From Weissella muntiaci (GTDB taxonomy: Bacteria > Bacillota > Bacilli > Lactobacillales > Lactobacillaceae): a DNA stretch of 64,000 nt. The DNA lies in NCBI RefSeq assembly GCF_008107635.1, contig NZ_SDGZ01000003.1:62001-126000 (forward strand), read 5' to 3'. Of the stretch, positions 53,179 through 59,349 are shown in pieces (the first letter of the stretch is position 1; each line of letters starts with the position of its first letter). The translations under genes and the position numbers were made by a program. The notes below the pieces were generated by a model, which was given only the letters and a program-made list of their open reading frames with translations, was not told the origin of the DNA and did not search any database.

Positions 53179-53538
53179 ATGGGACTAGATATGTATCTTT
53201 CAACGACAACCAAGCAAGAACGTATGGTTTTCTACTGGCGCAAAGCTAATCAAATTCGTGAATGGATAGCAAATAGAGCTAATGAAGATAGGGAAGAACA
53301 AATTGAATACCGTCTTTCAAAAAATGAACTTACTAACCTTTTAGAAGATATTCAAAAGGTCATGAGCAAACCGGAATTAGCATCTGATATTTTACCAACT
53401 GCCAGTGGATTTTTCTTCGGCTCAACTGAATACGACCAATATTATTTCGCTGAATTAGCACGCACTCTGGAAGAATTAAAACCTATCGTGGACGATTTGA
53501 ACAAAAACGAAACATTGTTATATGGGGAATGGTGGTAA
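53179..53538 (+). CDS. Phage/plasmid conserved hypothetical protein (119 aa)
   Basis: The opening MGLDMYLSTTTKQERMVFYW followed by RKANQIREWI, and the segment LPTASGFFFGSTEYDQYYFAEL near residues 74-95, are the recognisable pattern of a widespread phage and plasmid protein sometimes mislabelled in databases. Its function is unknown. Family members usually lie among accessory or early genes. The GAGGAG ribosome site is good. The gene follows its neighbour by 14 nt and abuts or overlaps the next gene. Confidence 0.72.
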   Translation: MGLDMYLSTTTKQERMVFYWRKANQIREWIANRANEDREEQIEYRLSKNELTNLLEDIQKVMSKPELASDILPTASGFFFGSTEYDQYYFAELARTLEELKPIVDDLNKNETLLYGEWW

Positions 53539-53540
53539 AA

Positions 53541-53972
53541 GTGACAAGAAGTTATTATGATGAATTTTCTAAATTATCCGTAACTCAAATGCCACAGGCC
53601 ATTGCAGATATGACTTACGCATATAATGAGACACAAGTTCCCGCTAAGCATTATAAGGAAATGCTAGGGAAACAATTTGAAGAACTAATGGAAGCCCAAG
53701 CCAGTGTCAAATTAGTTGACGTGCTGTTCTCTACTCTTAGCAGTCTGCAAAAAGAAAGCCCCCGCCTTTTCTTTCAAGCATTACTTTTACTTGATTTAGG
53801 TATTAAGCCAAAAGGTTTAACAGCACAACAATATCAAGCTATGTCAGTTACAGCTGATAAATTTGAGCAAGACAAAAAAGCAAAAATGCTTGATAAGGAC
53901 ATTCTTGGCCTGTTTAATAACATTCTTAAAAATGGCGTACTCTACAAAATGAAGGAGGAAGATAATGACTAG
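53541..53972 (+). CDS. Leading-region helical protein, unknown (143 aa)
   Basis: This is a mostly helical soluble protein (SVTQMPQAIADMTYAYNETQ; YKEMLGKQFEELMEAQASVK; KAKMLDKDILGLFNNILK). The start is uncertain. The ATG at 53529 lies inside the preceding gene with its Shine-Dalgarno too close, while the GTG at 53541 has GGTGG 6 nt upstream. I recognise no family. It overlaps the following 70-residue gene by 8 nt (translational coupling). Confidence 0.6.
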   Translation: MTRSYYDEFSKLSVTQMPQAIADMTYAYNETQVPAKHYKEMLGKQFEELMEAQASVKLVDVLFSTLSSLQKESPRLFFQALLLLDLGIKPKGLTAQQYQAMSVTADKFEQDKKAKMLDKDILGLFNNILKNGVLYKMKEEDND

Positions 53973-54177
53973 AAAAGTACAAATTCAATATGTAGACTCT
54001 TGGGAATTTACGACCGAGGTAGAAATTCCCGACGGTATGAGTACAAAAGAATTTGCAAAAGATTTTTTGGAAAAGGAAGATTATTTTACTGAAAAATTTG
54101 AACGCACGAATATGCAAGTTCAGACCAGAGACTTAGATACTGGCAAAACAGAGAGGTTACAAGATATTGATGTCTAG
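53965..54177 (+). CDS. Small acidic leading-region protein (70 aa)
   Basis: The protein begins MTRKVQIQYVDSWEFTTEVE and continues IPDGMSTKEFAKDFLEKEDY, then a final strand VQTRDLDTGKTERLQDIDV. It is small, acidic and alpha/beta, with no family recognised. AGGAGGAAG precedes the ATG. Its TAG stop forms the first bases of a small TAGGGC / GCCCTA hairpin that leads into structured element copy 2. It is last in the four-gene unit. Confidence 0.6.
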   Translation: MTRKVQIQYVDSWEFTTEVEIPDGMSTKEFAKDFLEKEDYFTEKFERTNMQVQTRDLDTGKTERLQDIDV

Positions 54178-54194
54178 GGCTCTGCCCTAACCAG

Positions 54195-54389
54195 CCCCAG
54201 CCCCCGCCAGCGGGGATCGAATTATAACCCTATGCCAGTCAATATTGCCATATATCACTAGATTCAACGCACCGTTACATTTCCTTCGTCATTTTGACAT
54301 GGCGTGTCGCTCTAAGTGCGGCTGCGCCCCACCAAGACCGAATCGTAAAGCAAGGGCAAGCTCCGTCGGCAAGCCGACCCTTGCTTTAC
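54195..54389 (+). repeat. Structured leading-region element, copy 2
   Basis: Hairpin 1 is CCCCGC-CA-GCGGGG (54202-54215). Hairpin 2 at 54307-54341 has the outer arms TCGCTCT / AGACCGA (one mismatch), the inner stem GTGCGGC / GCCCCAC (one mismatch) and the loop bases CTAA / CAAG. Hairpin 3 at 54345-54389 has GTAAAGCAAGGG / CCCTTGCTTTAC outside and TCGGC / GCCGA inside. A TAGGGC / GCCCTA hairpin precedes it. It is about 96% identical to copy 3 over some 280 nt. Confidence 0.88.
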
Positions 54390-54482
54390 TACATCACCAG
54401 GTCGTCAATCCTTGTAAATTTCACTAGGCGTTGAAGAACGCTAACATATACGGCAAATTGACCGTCAAGAGGAGTCTGAATT

Positions 54483-54662
54483 ATGGCAAGATACCAAGCA
54501 TTCGTTTCACAAACAGTAGTTGCAGTTGTTGATTTAAAAGCCGGCAGTCTTGAAGAGGCTAAAAAAGAAATACAAAATCTAGTCGATAGTGATGCTGTCT
54601 ATTCTCTAGACTTTGACTCCACCAATTCGGATTTTGAAATTGATAGTATCGAAGAGCATTAA
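54483..54662 (+). CDS. Small leading-region protein (59 aa), unknown
   Basis: The protein reads MARYQAFVSQTVVAVVDLKA, then GSLEEAKKEIQNLVDSDAV, and ends in an acidic tail (IDSIEEH). One strand-helix-strand unit is likely. AGAGGAG lies 8 nt before the ATG. It is 94 nt after hairpin 3 of element copy 2 and is followed 24 nt later by the 75-residue gene. I recognise no family; small acidic proteins in this position could be DNA mimics, but that is a guess. Confidence 0.6.
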   Translation: MARYQAFVSQTVVAVVDLKAGSLEEAKKEIQNLVDSDAVYSLDFDSTNSDFEIDSIEEH

Positions 54663-54686
54663 AGATTAATTCAGAAGGGTAAAATT

Positions 54687-54914
54687 ATGACTAAAAAAGA
54701 ACAAAGTTTGTTTGATTTTTTAATTGAGTGGGTAACTGACAAAGCAACAGCGTATCTATTTATAAATGGAGGCTACAATGGTTATGTCTATGGTTCAGCC
54801 GGCTATGTAGAAGACCCTGACGATGAATATTGGGACGAGCAAGTAAAACTTGGTGCCATGACAATTGAAGACGCGATACTTGAACACCGATATCTAATTG
54901 GCAGTGTACTTTAA
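54687..54914 (+). CDS. Small acidic leading-region protein (75 aa), unknown
   Basis: The protein begins MTKKEQSLFDFLIEWVTDKA, followed by an aromatic, acidic middle (YGSAGYVEDPDDEYWDEQVK) and AMTIEDAILEHRYLIG. The high Asp/Glu/Tyr content would suit a DNA-mimic antirestriction protein of the ArdA kind, but it is much shorter and I see no ArdA motif. AGAAGGG precedes the ATG. A very strong terminator follows directly, ending this two-gene unit. Confidence 0.6.
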   Translation: MTKKEQSLFDFLIEWVTDKATAYLFINGGYNGYVYGSAGYVEDPDDEYWDEQVKLGAMTIEDAILEHRYLIGSVL

Positions 54915-54930
54915 TCAGCGACTAATTGGA

Positions 54931-54977
54931 ACAAACGAAAAGACCAATCGTAAAAATGATTGGTCTTTTTCGTTTGT
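54931..54977 (+). terminator. Strong intrinsic terminator before element copy 3
   Basis: ACAAACGAAAAGACCAATC pairs with GATTGGTCTTTTTCGTTTGT (19-bp stem, 8-nt loop). It closes the 54483-54914 unit and shows that the following element starts a new transcription unit. Confidence 0.88.
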
Positions 54978-54984
54978 GAACCAG

Positions 54985-55179
54985 CCCCAGACCCCGCAAG
55001 CGGGGATCGAACTATAACCCTATGCCAGTCAATATTGCCATATATCACTAGATTCAACGCACCGTTACATTTCCTTCGTCATTTTGACATGGCGTGTCGC
55101 TCTAAGTGTGGCTAAGCCCCACTAAGACCGAATCGTAAAGCAAGGGCAAGCTCCGTCGGCAAGCCGACCCTTGCTTTAC
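54985..55179 (+). repeat. Structured leading-region element, copy 3
   Basis: Same layout as copy 2: hairpin 1 at 54992-55005, hairpin 2 at 55097-55131 with inner stem GTGTGGC / GCCCCAC, hairpin 3 at 55135-55179. About ten differences from copy 2 over 283 nt are visible by eye; the hairpin 2 loop changed (TGC to TAA) while the stem was kept. It lies 91 nt before the methylase start. Confidence 0.88.
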
Positions 55180-55269
55180 TACATCGCCAGGTCGTCAGTC
55201 CTCGTAAATTTCACTAGGCGTTGAAGAACGCTAACATATACGGCAAATTGACCGTCAGAGAGGTTTGAA

Positions 55270-56856
55270 ATGTTTGAAAATGAATTCTACCCTACACCAC
55301 AAAATGTAATTGGTAAAATGCTAAAGGACTTGGACTTAAATACTATTGGTTCAGTTTTAGAACCTTCTGCGGGTAAAGGGGATATTGCCACTGCTTTAGC
55401 CGAAAGAACTAAAACAGTGTATTCAAATCGTACATTAGATATTGATACGGTTGAAATTGATGAGAACCTTGTTGCAATCCTCAAAAGCCAAAATATTAGG
55501 GTCATACATAATGACTTTTTGACTCTCAAGACTTTTAAGAAATATGATTTAATCATCATGAATCCCCCTTTCTCCAATGGAGATAAGCATTTATTAAAAG
55601 CATTAGATATGCAAAAAAATGGTGGCCAAATAATCGCCTTGTTGAATGCTGATACTATCAGAAATCCATTTAGCAATATTCGCCAACAATTGTTAAGAAC
55701 GTTAGATGAGAGAACTGATTATTCAATCGAATATCTAACCGAGAGTTTTTCGAATGCGGAACGTTCAACAAATGTAGATGTTGCTCTACTTAGAATAAAT
55801 GTAAAGGAAGTTCAGCAACCTTCATATTTTAAATCCGAACTTGAAAAAGCTGACAAAATGCAAGAGATTGACCAAGAAGAAACCTTTCAATTGGCCAATA
55901 GTGATATGTTACGGGAAATCGTACACCAATATAACTTAGAAACAGAGCTTGGCGTAAAGCTAATAAACGAATTTAAGGCAATGAAACCGTTCCTTTTACG
56001 CTCATTTGACGAGGATAGGAAGAATGATACTATCTTATATCTGCAAACTAATGTAATTGGCAACTATTCTTCTGAGAATGTTTCAGTTAATGATTATCTG
56101 AAATTAGTTCGTTATAAATACTGGAGTGCACTATTTGACAATAGTAAATTCACTGGCGACTTAACTACAAACCTACTCTCAGACCTTCGAGGTCGAATTT
56201 CTGAATTTGCAGAGTATGACTTCACATTGTTTAATATTTACAGTTTGCAACTAGATCTAAGTAAGAACATGACTGCTAGCCTAGAGGATACTATTATAAA
56301 ATTGTTTGATAAATTATCTCATCAGTTCTCATATGCAGATTATTCAAGTAACGTTCACTACTTTAACGGTTGGTCTACAAATAAAGCATGGTACATTAAT
56401 AAAAAAGTAGTCATACCTATTGATAGCCCTTGGAACTTCCTGAATAATATTTCCTTCAGTACAATCATTTATGAGTTGCGAGACATTGAGAAGGTTCTAA
56501 GGTATTTCAATGGTAACAAGCAGATTAGCACTGACTTATCTGAAGCTTTGAAAGAAGCTGAAGCAATTGAACAATCAAGAAATATTGAAACAGAATTTTT
56601 CTATATCACCTTTTACAAGAAGGGCACGGCTCACATTACATTTAAGGATTTGGAATTACTAAAGCGATTCAACATATATGCCGGACAAAAAAAGGCATGG
56701 CTTCCCCCTACTTATGGAAAAGCTGCCTATAATGATATGAGCCAAACTGAGAAAGATGTTATTGATGCATTCGAAGGCGAAGCAAGTTATAACAAGGTTT
56801 ATAGCAATAACGATAACTATATTGTTGATACAAATAAAATACTGTCATTGAATTAG
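55270..56856 (+). CDS. Orphan N6-adenine-type DNA methyltransferase with DUF4942
   Basis: The protein has 528 residues. The N-terminal methyltransferase domain (about 1-190) has SAM motif I in VLEPSAGKGDIATAL (about residue 35) and the catalytic NPPF motif in LIIMNPPFSNGDK (about residue 98). The C-terminal 300 residues match DUF4942 (DRKNDTILYLQTNVIGNYSS, WSTNKAWYINKKVVIPID, FYITFYKKGTAHITF, KKAWLPP). No restriction gene is near. It could methylate the element to avoid host restriction. It is the only gene between element copy 3 and a strong terminator. Confidence 0.85.
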   Translation: MFENEFYPTPQNVIGKMLKDLDLNTIGSVLEPSAGKGDIATALAERTKTVYSNRTLDIDTVEIDENLVAILKSQNIRVIHNDFLTLKTFKKYDLIIMNPPFSNGDKHLLKALDMQKNGGQIIALLNADTIRNPFSNIRQQLLRTLDERTDYSIEYLTESFSNAERSTNVDVALLRINVKEVQQPSYFKSELEKADKMQEIDQEETFQLANSDMLREIVHQYNLETELGVKLINEFKAMKPFLLRSFDEDRKNDTILYLQTNVIGNYSSENVSVNDYLKLVRYKYWSALFDNSKFTGDLTTNLLSDLRGRISEFAEYDFTLFNIYSLQLDLSKNMTASLEDTIIKLFDKLSHQFSYADYSSNVHYFNGWSTNKAWYINKKVVIPIDSPWNFLNNISFSTIIYELRDIEKVLRYFNGNKQISTDLSEALKEAEAIEQSRNIETEFFYITFYKKGTAHITFKDLELLKRFNIYAGQKKAWLPPTYGKAAYNDMSQTEKDVIDAFEGEASYNKVYSNNDNYIVDTNKILSLN

Positions 56857-56889
56857 TTCAGATTTGTTCATTGATAGGGAATATTTACT

Positions 56890-56922
56890 AAAAGGCTAGC
56901 CACGAAATGGCTGGTCTTTTTT
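56890..56922 (+). terminator. Terminator after the methylase gene
   Basis: AAAAGGCTAGCCA / TGGCTGGTCTTTT forms a long stem with a 5-nt loop and a T run. Confidence 0.85.
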
Positions 56923-56936
56923 AATTGTTCAACCTG

Positions 56937-57133
56937 CCCCAGTCCCCGCAAGCGGGGTTCAAACAAAACCATAACCCAAAGGTTTCAAAAATATCATCAT
57001 TTAGTACCTATCACTGCCCTGTTCCATTTCCTTCGTCATTATGGCACATGGTGCCGCACTAAGTGTGCAAAGCACACCAAGAGCGGATCGTAAAACAAGG
57101 GCAAGCCTTCGGTCGTACCGACCCTTGTTTTAC
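56937..57133 (+). repeat. Structured leading-region element, copy 4
   Basis: Hairpin 1 is CCCCGC-AA-GCGGGG (56944-56957). Hairpin 2 at 57054-57086 has CCGC / GCGG outside, GTGTGC / GCACAC inside, and CTAA / CAAG loop bases. Hairpin 3 at 57090-57133 has GTAAAACAAGGG / CCCTTGTTTTAC outside and GGTCG / CGACC inside. The stem sequences differ from copies 1-3 but pair fully. Confidence 0.87.
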
Positions 57134-57226
57134 TACATCCATATGCCTCCAATCCTTGTAAATTCCACCAGGCAGTGAAATCTACTACTCAATAATTTAT
57201 TTTTTGACCTTTAGGAGGGTTTGATC

Positions 57227-57691
57227 ATGGTAACTAAACTACATAATACTGAAGCATCATATTTCATTAGAATTTTTAACGGTGAATCAAAAGCACAGAT
57301 TATCAATACCTTTGAACTTTTGAAAGAATATCGCCTAGTCGGTAACAACTCGGATGCCACCGAGTTCATCAAAGAGCTTGAAGACAGCTATGACACAGCA
57401 AAAGCTTTGTACGATAGCATCAAACTATTGGATGAGCCAGAAGCATATAGCGTAAATGCTTGGGGTTATGAACAAACAAACTATGAAAATATCACGGTAA
57501 TTGGTACATATAGAAATGCCGTGATTGCGATTGGTAAATACGAAGTTTATGCAATTTCTAAAAAGAAATATTTAGAACGAACATACGCATATTTAGATGC
57601 CAATGGTGTGAGATCTACTAACTGGGAAGAGCCATATTCACTTGATGAGATTGCTAAACAGAGGCTACAAAATGCGTATTTTGGTCATTAA
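57227..57691 (+). CDS. Leading-region protein, unknown (154 aa)
   Basis: The protein begins MVTKLHNTEASYFIRIFNGE. Its N-terminal helical half (ELLKEYRLVGNNSDATEFIK) and strand-rich C-terminal half (ITVIGTYRNAVIAIGKYEVY) suggest two small domains. No family is recognised. AGGAGGG lies 7 nt before the ATG; the TTG two codons earlier is not the start. It is the sole gene between elements 4 and 5. Confidence 0.62.
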   Translation: MVTKLHNTEASYFIRIFNGESKAQIINTFELLKEYRLVGNNSDATEFIKELEDSYDTAKALYDSIKLLDEPEAYSVNAWGYEQTNYENITVIGTYRNAVIAIGKYEVYAISKKKYLERTYAYLDANGVRSTNWEEPYSLDEIAKQRLQNAYFGH

Positions 57692-57719
57692 AAGAAACTG
57701 TAGGGCTTTGCCCTACCCA

Positions 57720-57895
57720 CCCCAGACCCCGCCAGCGGGGATCGAACCAATTTACCTGCCGCCTTTTCTTCCTTTAACATTTCCTTTTGCCATCCACACA
57801 ATAACCCAATCAGTTGTACTAAGGGCATTCGCCCCAAGTACAACTAAGATAAATAACAAGGGTAAATGCACGGCAAAGCCGCCCTTGTTATTTAT
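57720..57895 (+). repeat. Structured leading-region element, copy 5
   Basis: A GTAGGGC / GCCCTAC hairpin (57700-57716) precedes it, as in copy 2. Hairpin 1 is CCCCGC-CA-GCGGGG (57727-57740). Hairpin 2 at 57813-57844 has GTTGTACT / AGTACAAC outside and GGGC / GCCC inside, with AA / CA opposed. Hairpin 3 at 57849-57895 has ATAAATAACAAGGG / CCCTTGTTATTTAT outside and CGGC / GCCG inside. Confidence 0.87.
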
Positions 57896-58008
57896 CCCTG
57901 ATTTGGTTACTGCATTCCTGTCAAAATGAAATAAATATTAAAGGAGTTAAAAAGGACCGTCAGGAAGGTTTTTCAGCCTAATCCAAATTAGATAGGAGTT
58001 GATCAATT

Positions 58009-58305
58009 ATGGTGACTGTGAATGTAGAAACACCTAGTCATGATTTCATTCTCAAAGTTTCACACGAAGAATCAGCGGTGTTATTCCAGATCACCGGTTC
58101 TAAATATATTGGCGTAAGTTTTATCTTTCGTACCAGCGATGATGCTAGCGCTGAAGAGCAGTATTATTATTTGCTCAGGGTCATAGGTACCACATTTTTC
58201 AAAAAAATGTCTGAAGCGAAAATCCTTTCAAACTTGTATACACTAATGCACACAGTTCTAAAAAACTGGGAGCAGACCACAATGGAGGCGAATATTAATG
58301 ATTAA
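58009..58305 (+). CDS. Leading-region protein, unknown (98 aa)
   Basis: The protein reads MVTVNVETPSHDFILKVSHE, then SAVLFQITGSKYIGVSFIFR, and ends in a helical region (SNLYTLMHTVLKNWEQT). An N-terminal beta sheet plus a helix suggests a compact fold, but no family is recognised. A TAGGAG ribosome site precedes the ATG. It overlaps the next gene by 8 nt. It is first in a three-gene unit after element copy 5, 114 nt past hairpin 3. Confidence 0.6.
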   Translation: MVTVNVETPSHDFILKVSHEESAVLFQITGSKYIGVSFIFRTSDDASAEEQYYYLLRVIGTTFFKKMSEAKILSNLYTLMHTVLKNWEQTTMEANIND

Positions 58306-58492
58306 TAATTATCTTGAGACCTTGCAGCAAACTGGCCAGGATGGAGTCTTTCTATTCCTATTAATTTTCGTTGTTTTATTCGTTTTGATTGCGGTTGCAG
58401 CCTACTTGTTAAAATACTTGTTTATCATAATTGGACGGGATTTATATGTACGCCATTTGCGTAAGCAAGGTAAGAAAATCGTTATCAGATAA
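58298..58492 (+). CDS. Small membrane protein of the leading region (64 aa)
   Basis: A single long hydrophobic segment (about 18-50, GVFLFLLIFVVLFVLIAVAAYLL in part) is flanked by a polar N-terminus and a basic C-terminus (RHLRKQGKKIVIR), so the tail should be cytoplasmic. GGAGG precedes the ATG, which lies inside the preceding gene. No family is recognised. Entry exclusion is one role played by small membrane proteins of conjugative elements. Confidence 0.58.
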   Translation: MINNYLETLQQTGQDGVFLFLLIFVVLFVLIAVAAYLLKYLFIIIGRDLYVRHLRKQGKKIVIR

Positions 58493-58554
58493 GTGCTTTG
58501 CCGGTTCTTTAAATGACCGGATACATAATAATAAATCAAACGGAGGATCACATA

Positions 58555-58926
58555 ATGGAAACTATTCATCTCGAATCTATTGCAACAAACCAGTATTTAC
58601 CAATCTTAAATTTACAGCGTCGTGCTCTTGTCTTATCGACAGCTGAATACGCCGTTGGAGATGTTATGATTCTGAATCCTTTTAACCGTGAGGCTAACAG
58701 ATACATGAACTATGATGCTTTAGATAATCATTTCTATCCTGGTAATGCTAATAATCCTTTATTGGCTCATGGAATCATAGTTGAAATTACCGATGTTGAA
58801 TATCTGGATTCTGATTCTGATCAACAGTTGGTTAGTTTCAAACCTGTGAATCATTTTCTGCGTAAGCACGTCATACTTGCAGAAGCAGAATCGCGACGAA
58901 ATGGACACCTTCTCCCTCAAGGATAA
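58555..58926 (+). CDS. Leading-region protein, possibly ASCH/PUA-like (123 aa)
   Basis: The protein begins METIHLESIATNQYLPILNL. The pattern ALVLSTAEYAVGDVMILNPF (about 25-45), then GIIVEITDVEYLDSD and LVSFKPV, resembles the VGD-x-hydrophobic strand and later strands of ASCH/DUF3850-type beta-barrels, which bind nucleic acid. The match is by eye and weak. CGGAGG precedes the ATG at 58555. It is last in the three-gene unit after element copy 5. The next 195 nt hold small palindromes (TGCAC / GTGCA near 58987; CCCGC / GTGGG near 59068) and no gene. Confidence 0.55.
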   Translation: METIHLESIATNQYLPILNLQRRALVLSTAEYAVGDVMILNPFNREANRYMNYDALDNHFYPGNANNPLLAHGIIVEITDVEYLDSDSDQQLVSFKPVNHFLRKHVILAEAESRRNGHLLPQG

Positions 58927-59121
58927 TCAGTCAAGTCAACAAATCTGGAACGTGGCCGCCTTAAAGATCGCCCTCACATAAAATTTGCACATGCCTGGTG
59001 CATAATACCCTATTCTTGAATCCCCTCTTAAGAATCAATACACTCCTAACTAAAAATCGTGAGGCCCGCAGCAATGTGGGTTACATATCGCTGTCTCAAC
59101 TAAAATGAAAGGATCGATACT

Positions 59122-59310
59122 ATGCTACTAATTTTCTTTATTGCTGGATTAATTTTTCAGGGGTTTTCATTTCTGCTACGTTCATTTTTTTACCTTGTTG
59201 GTCTGATACTTGGAATTTATTTAAAATTGCTGTTCAATAAAGAATCTGGCTTAATCGTTCTTCCGCTATCAGTCATTGGAGTATTCATGTTAATTTTCGC
59301 GGCTTCCTGA
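59122..59310 (+). CDS. Small hydrophobic membrane protein (62 aa)
   Basis: The protein reads MLLIFFIAGLIFQGFSFLLR, followed by two more hydrophobic stretches, giving two to three membrane helices and almost no soluble part. AAAGGA lies 8 nt before the ATG. It is convergent with the AbiH-type gene and shares a terminator with it. No family is recognised. No structured element precedes it, unlike the upstream units. Confidence 0.5.
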   Translation: MLLIFFIAGLIFQGFSFLLRSFFYLVGLILGIYLKLLFNKESGLIVLPLSVIGVFMLIFAAS

Positions 59311-59312
59311 TC

Positions 59313-59349
59313 AAAAAAACTCATACATTAAATGCATGAGTTCCTTTTT
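59313..59349. terminator. Bidirectional terminator between the small membrane gene and abiH
   Basis: AACTCATACATT / AATGCATGAGTT forms a stem with one mismatch and T runs on both strands between convergent genes. Confidence 0.82.

Noticed and set aside
53179-53538. Annotation as phosphoglycerate kinase, as seen for relatives of this protein
   Set aside because: At 119 residues with no kinase motif it cannot be that enzyme; the label is a known database mis-transfer.
57720-57750. tRNA-like sequence: the reverse complement of hairpin 1 gives GGTTCGATCCCCGC, like a T-arm
   Set aside because: No D-arm, anticodon arm or acceptor stem can be folded around it, and it recurs in five copies as a plain hairpin.
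52596-57895. CRISPR array
   Set aside because: The repeats are about 180 nt, irregularly spaced and separated by genes; there are no cas genes in the window.
57642-57929. 95-codon open frame through structured element copy 5
   Set aside because: It starts inside the preceding gene and reads through all three hairpins, with a composition dictated by the repeat; the other copies do not keep a homologous frame.
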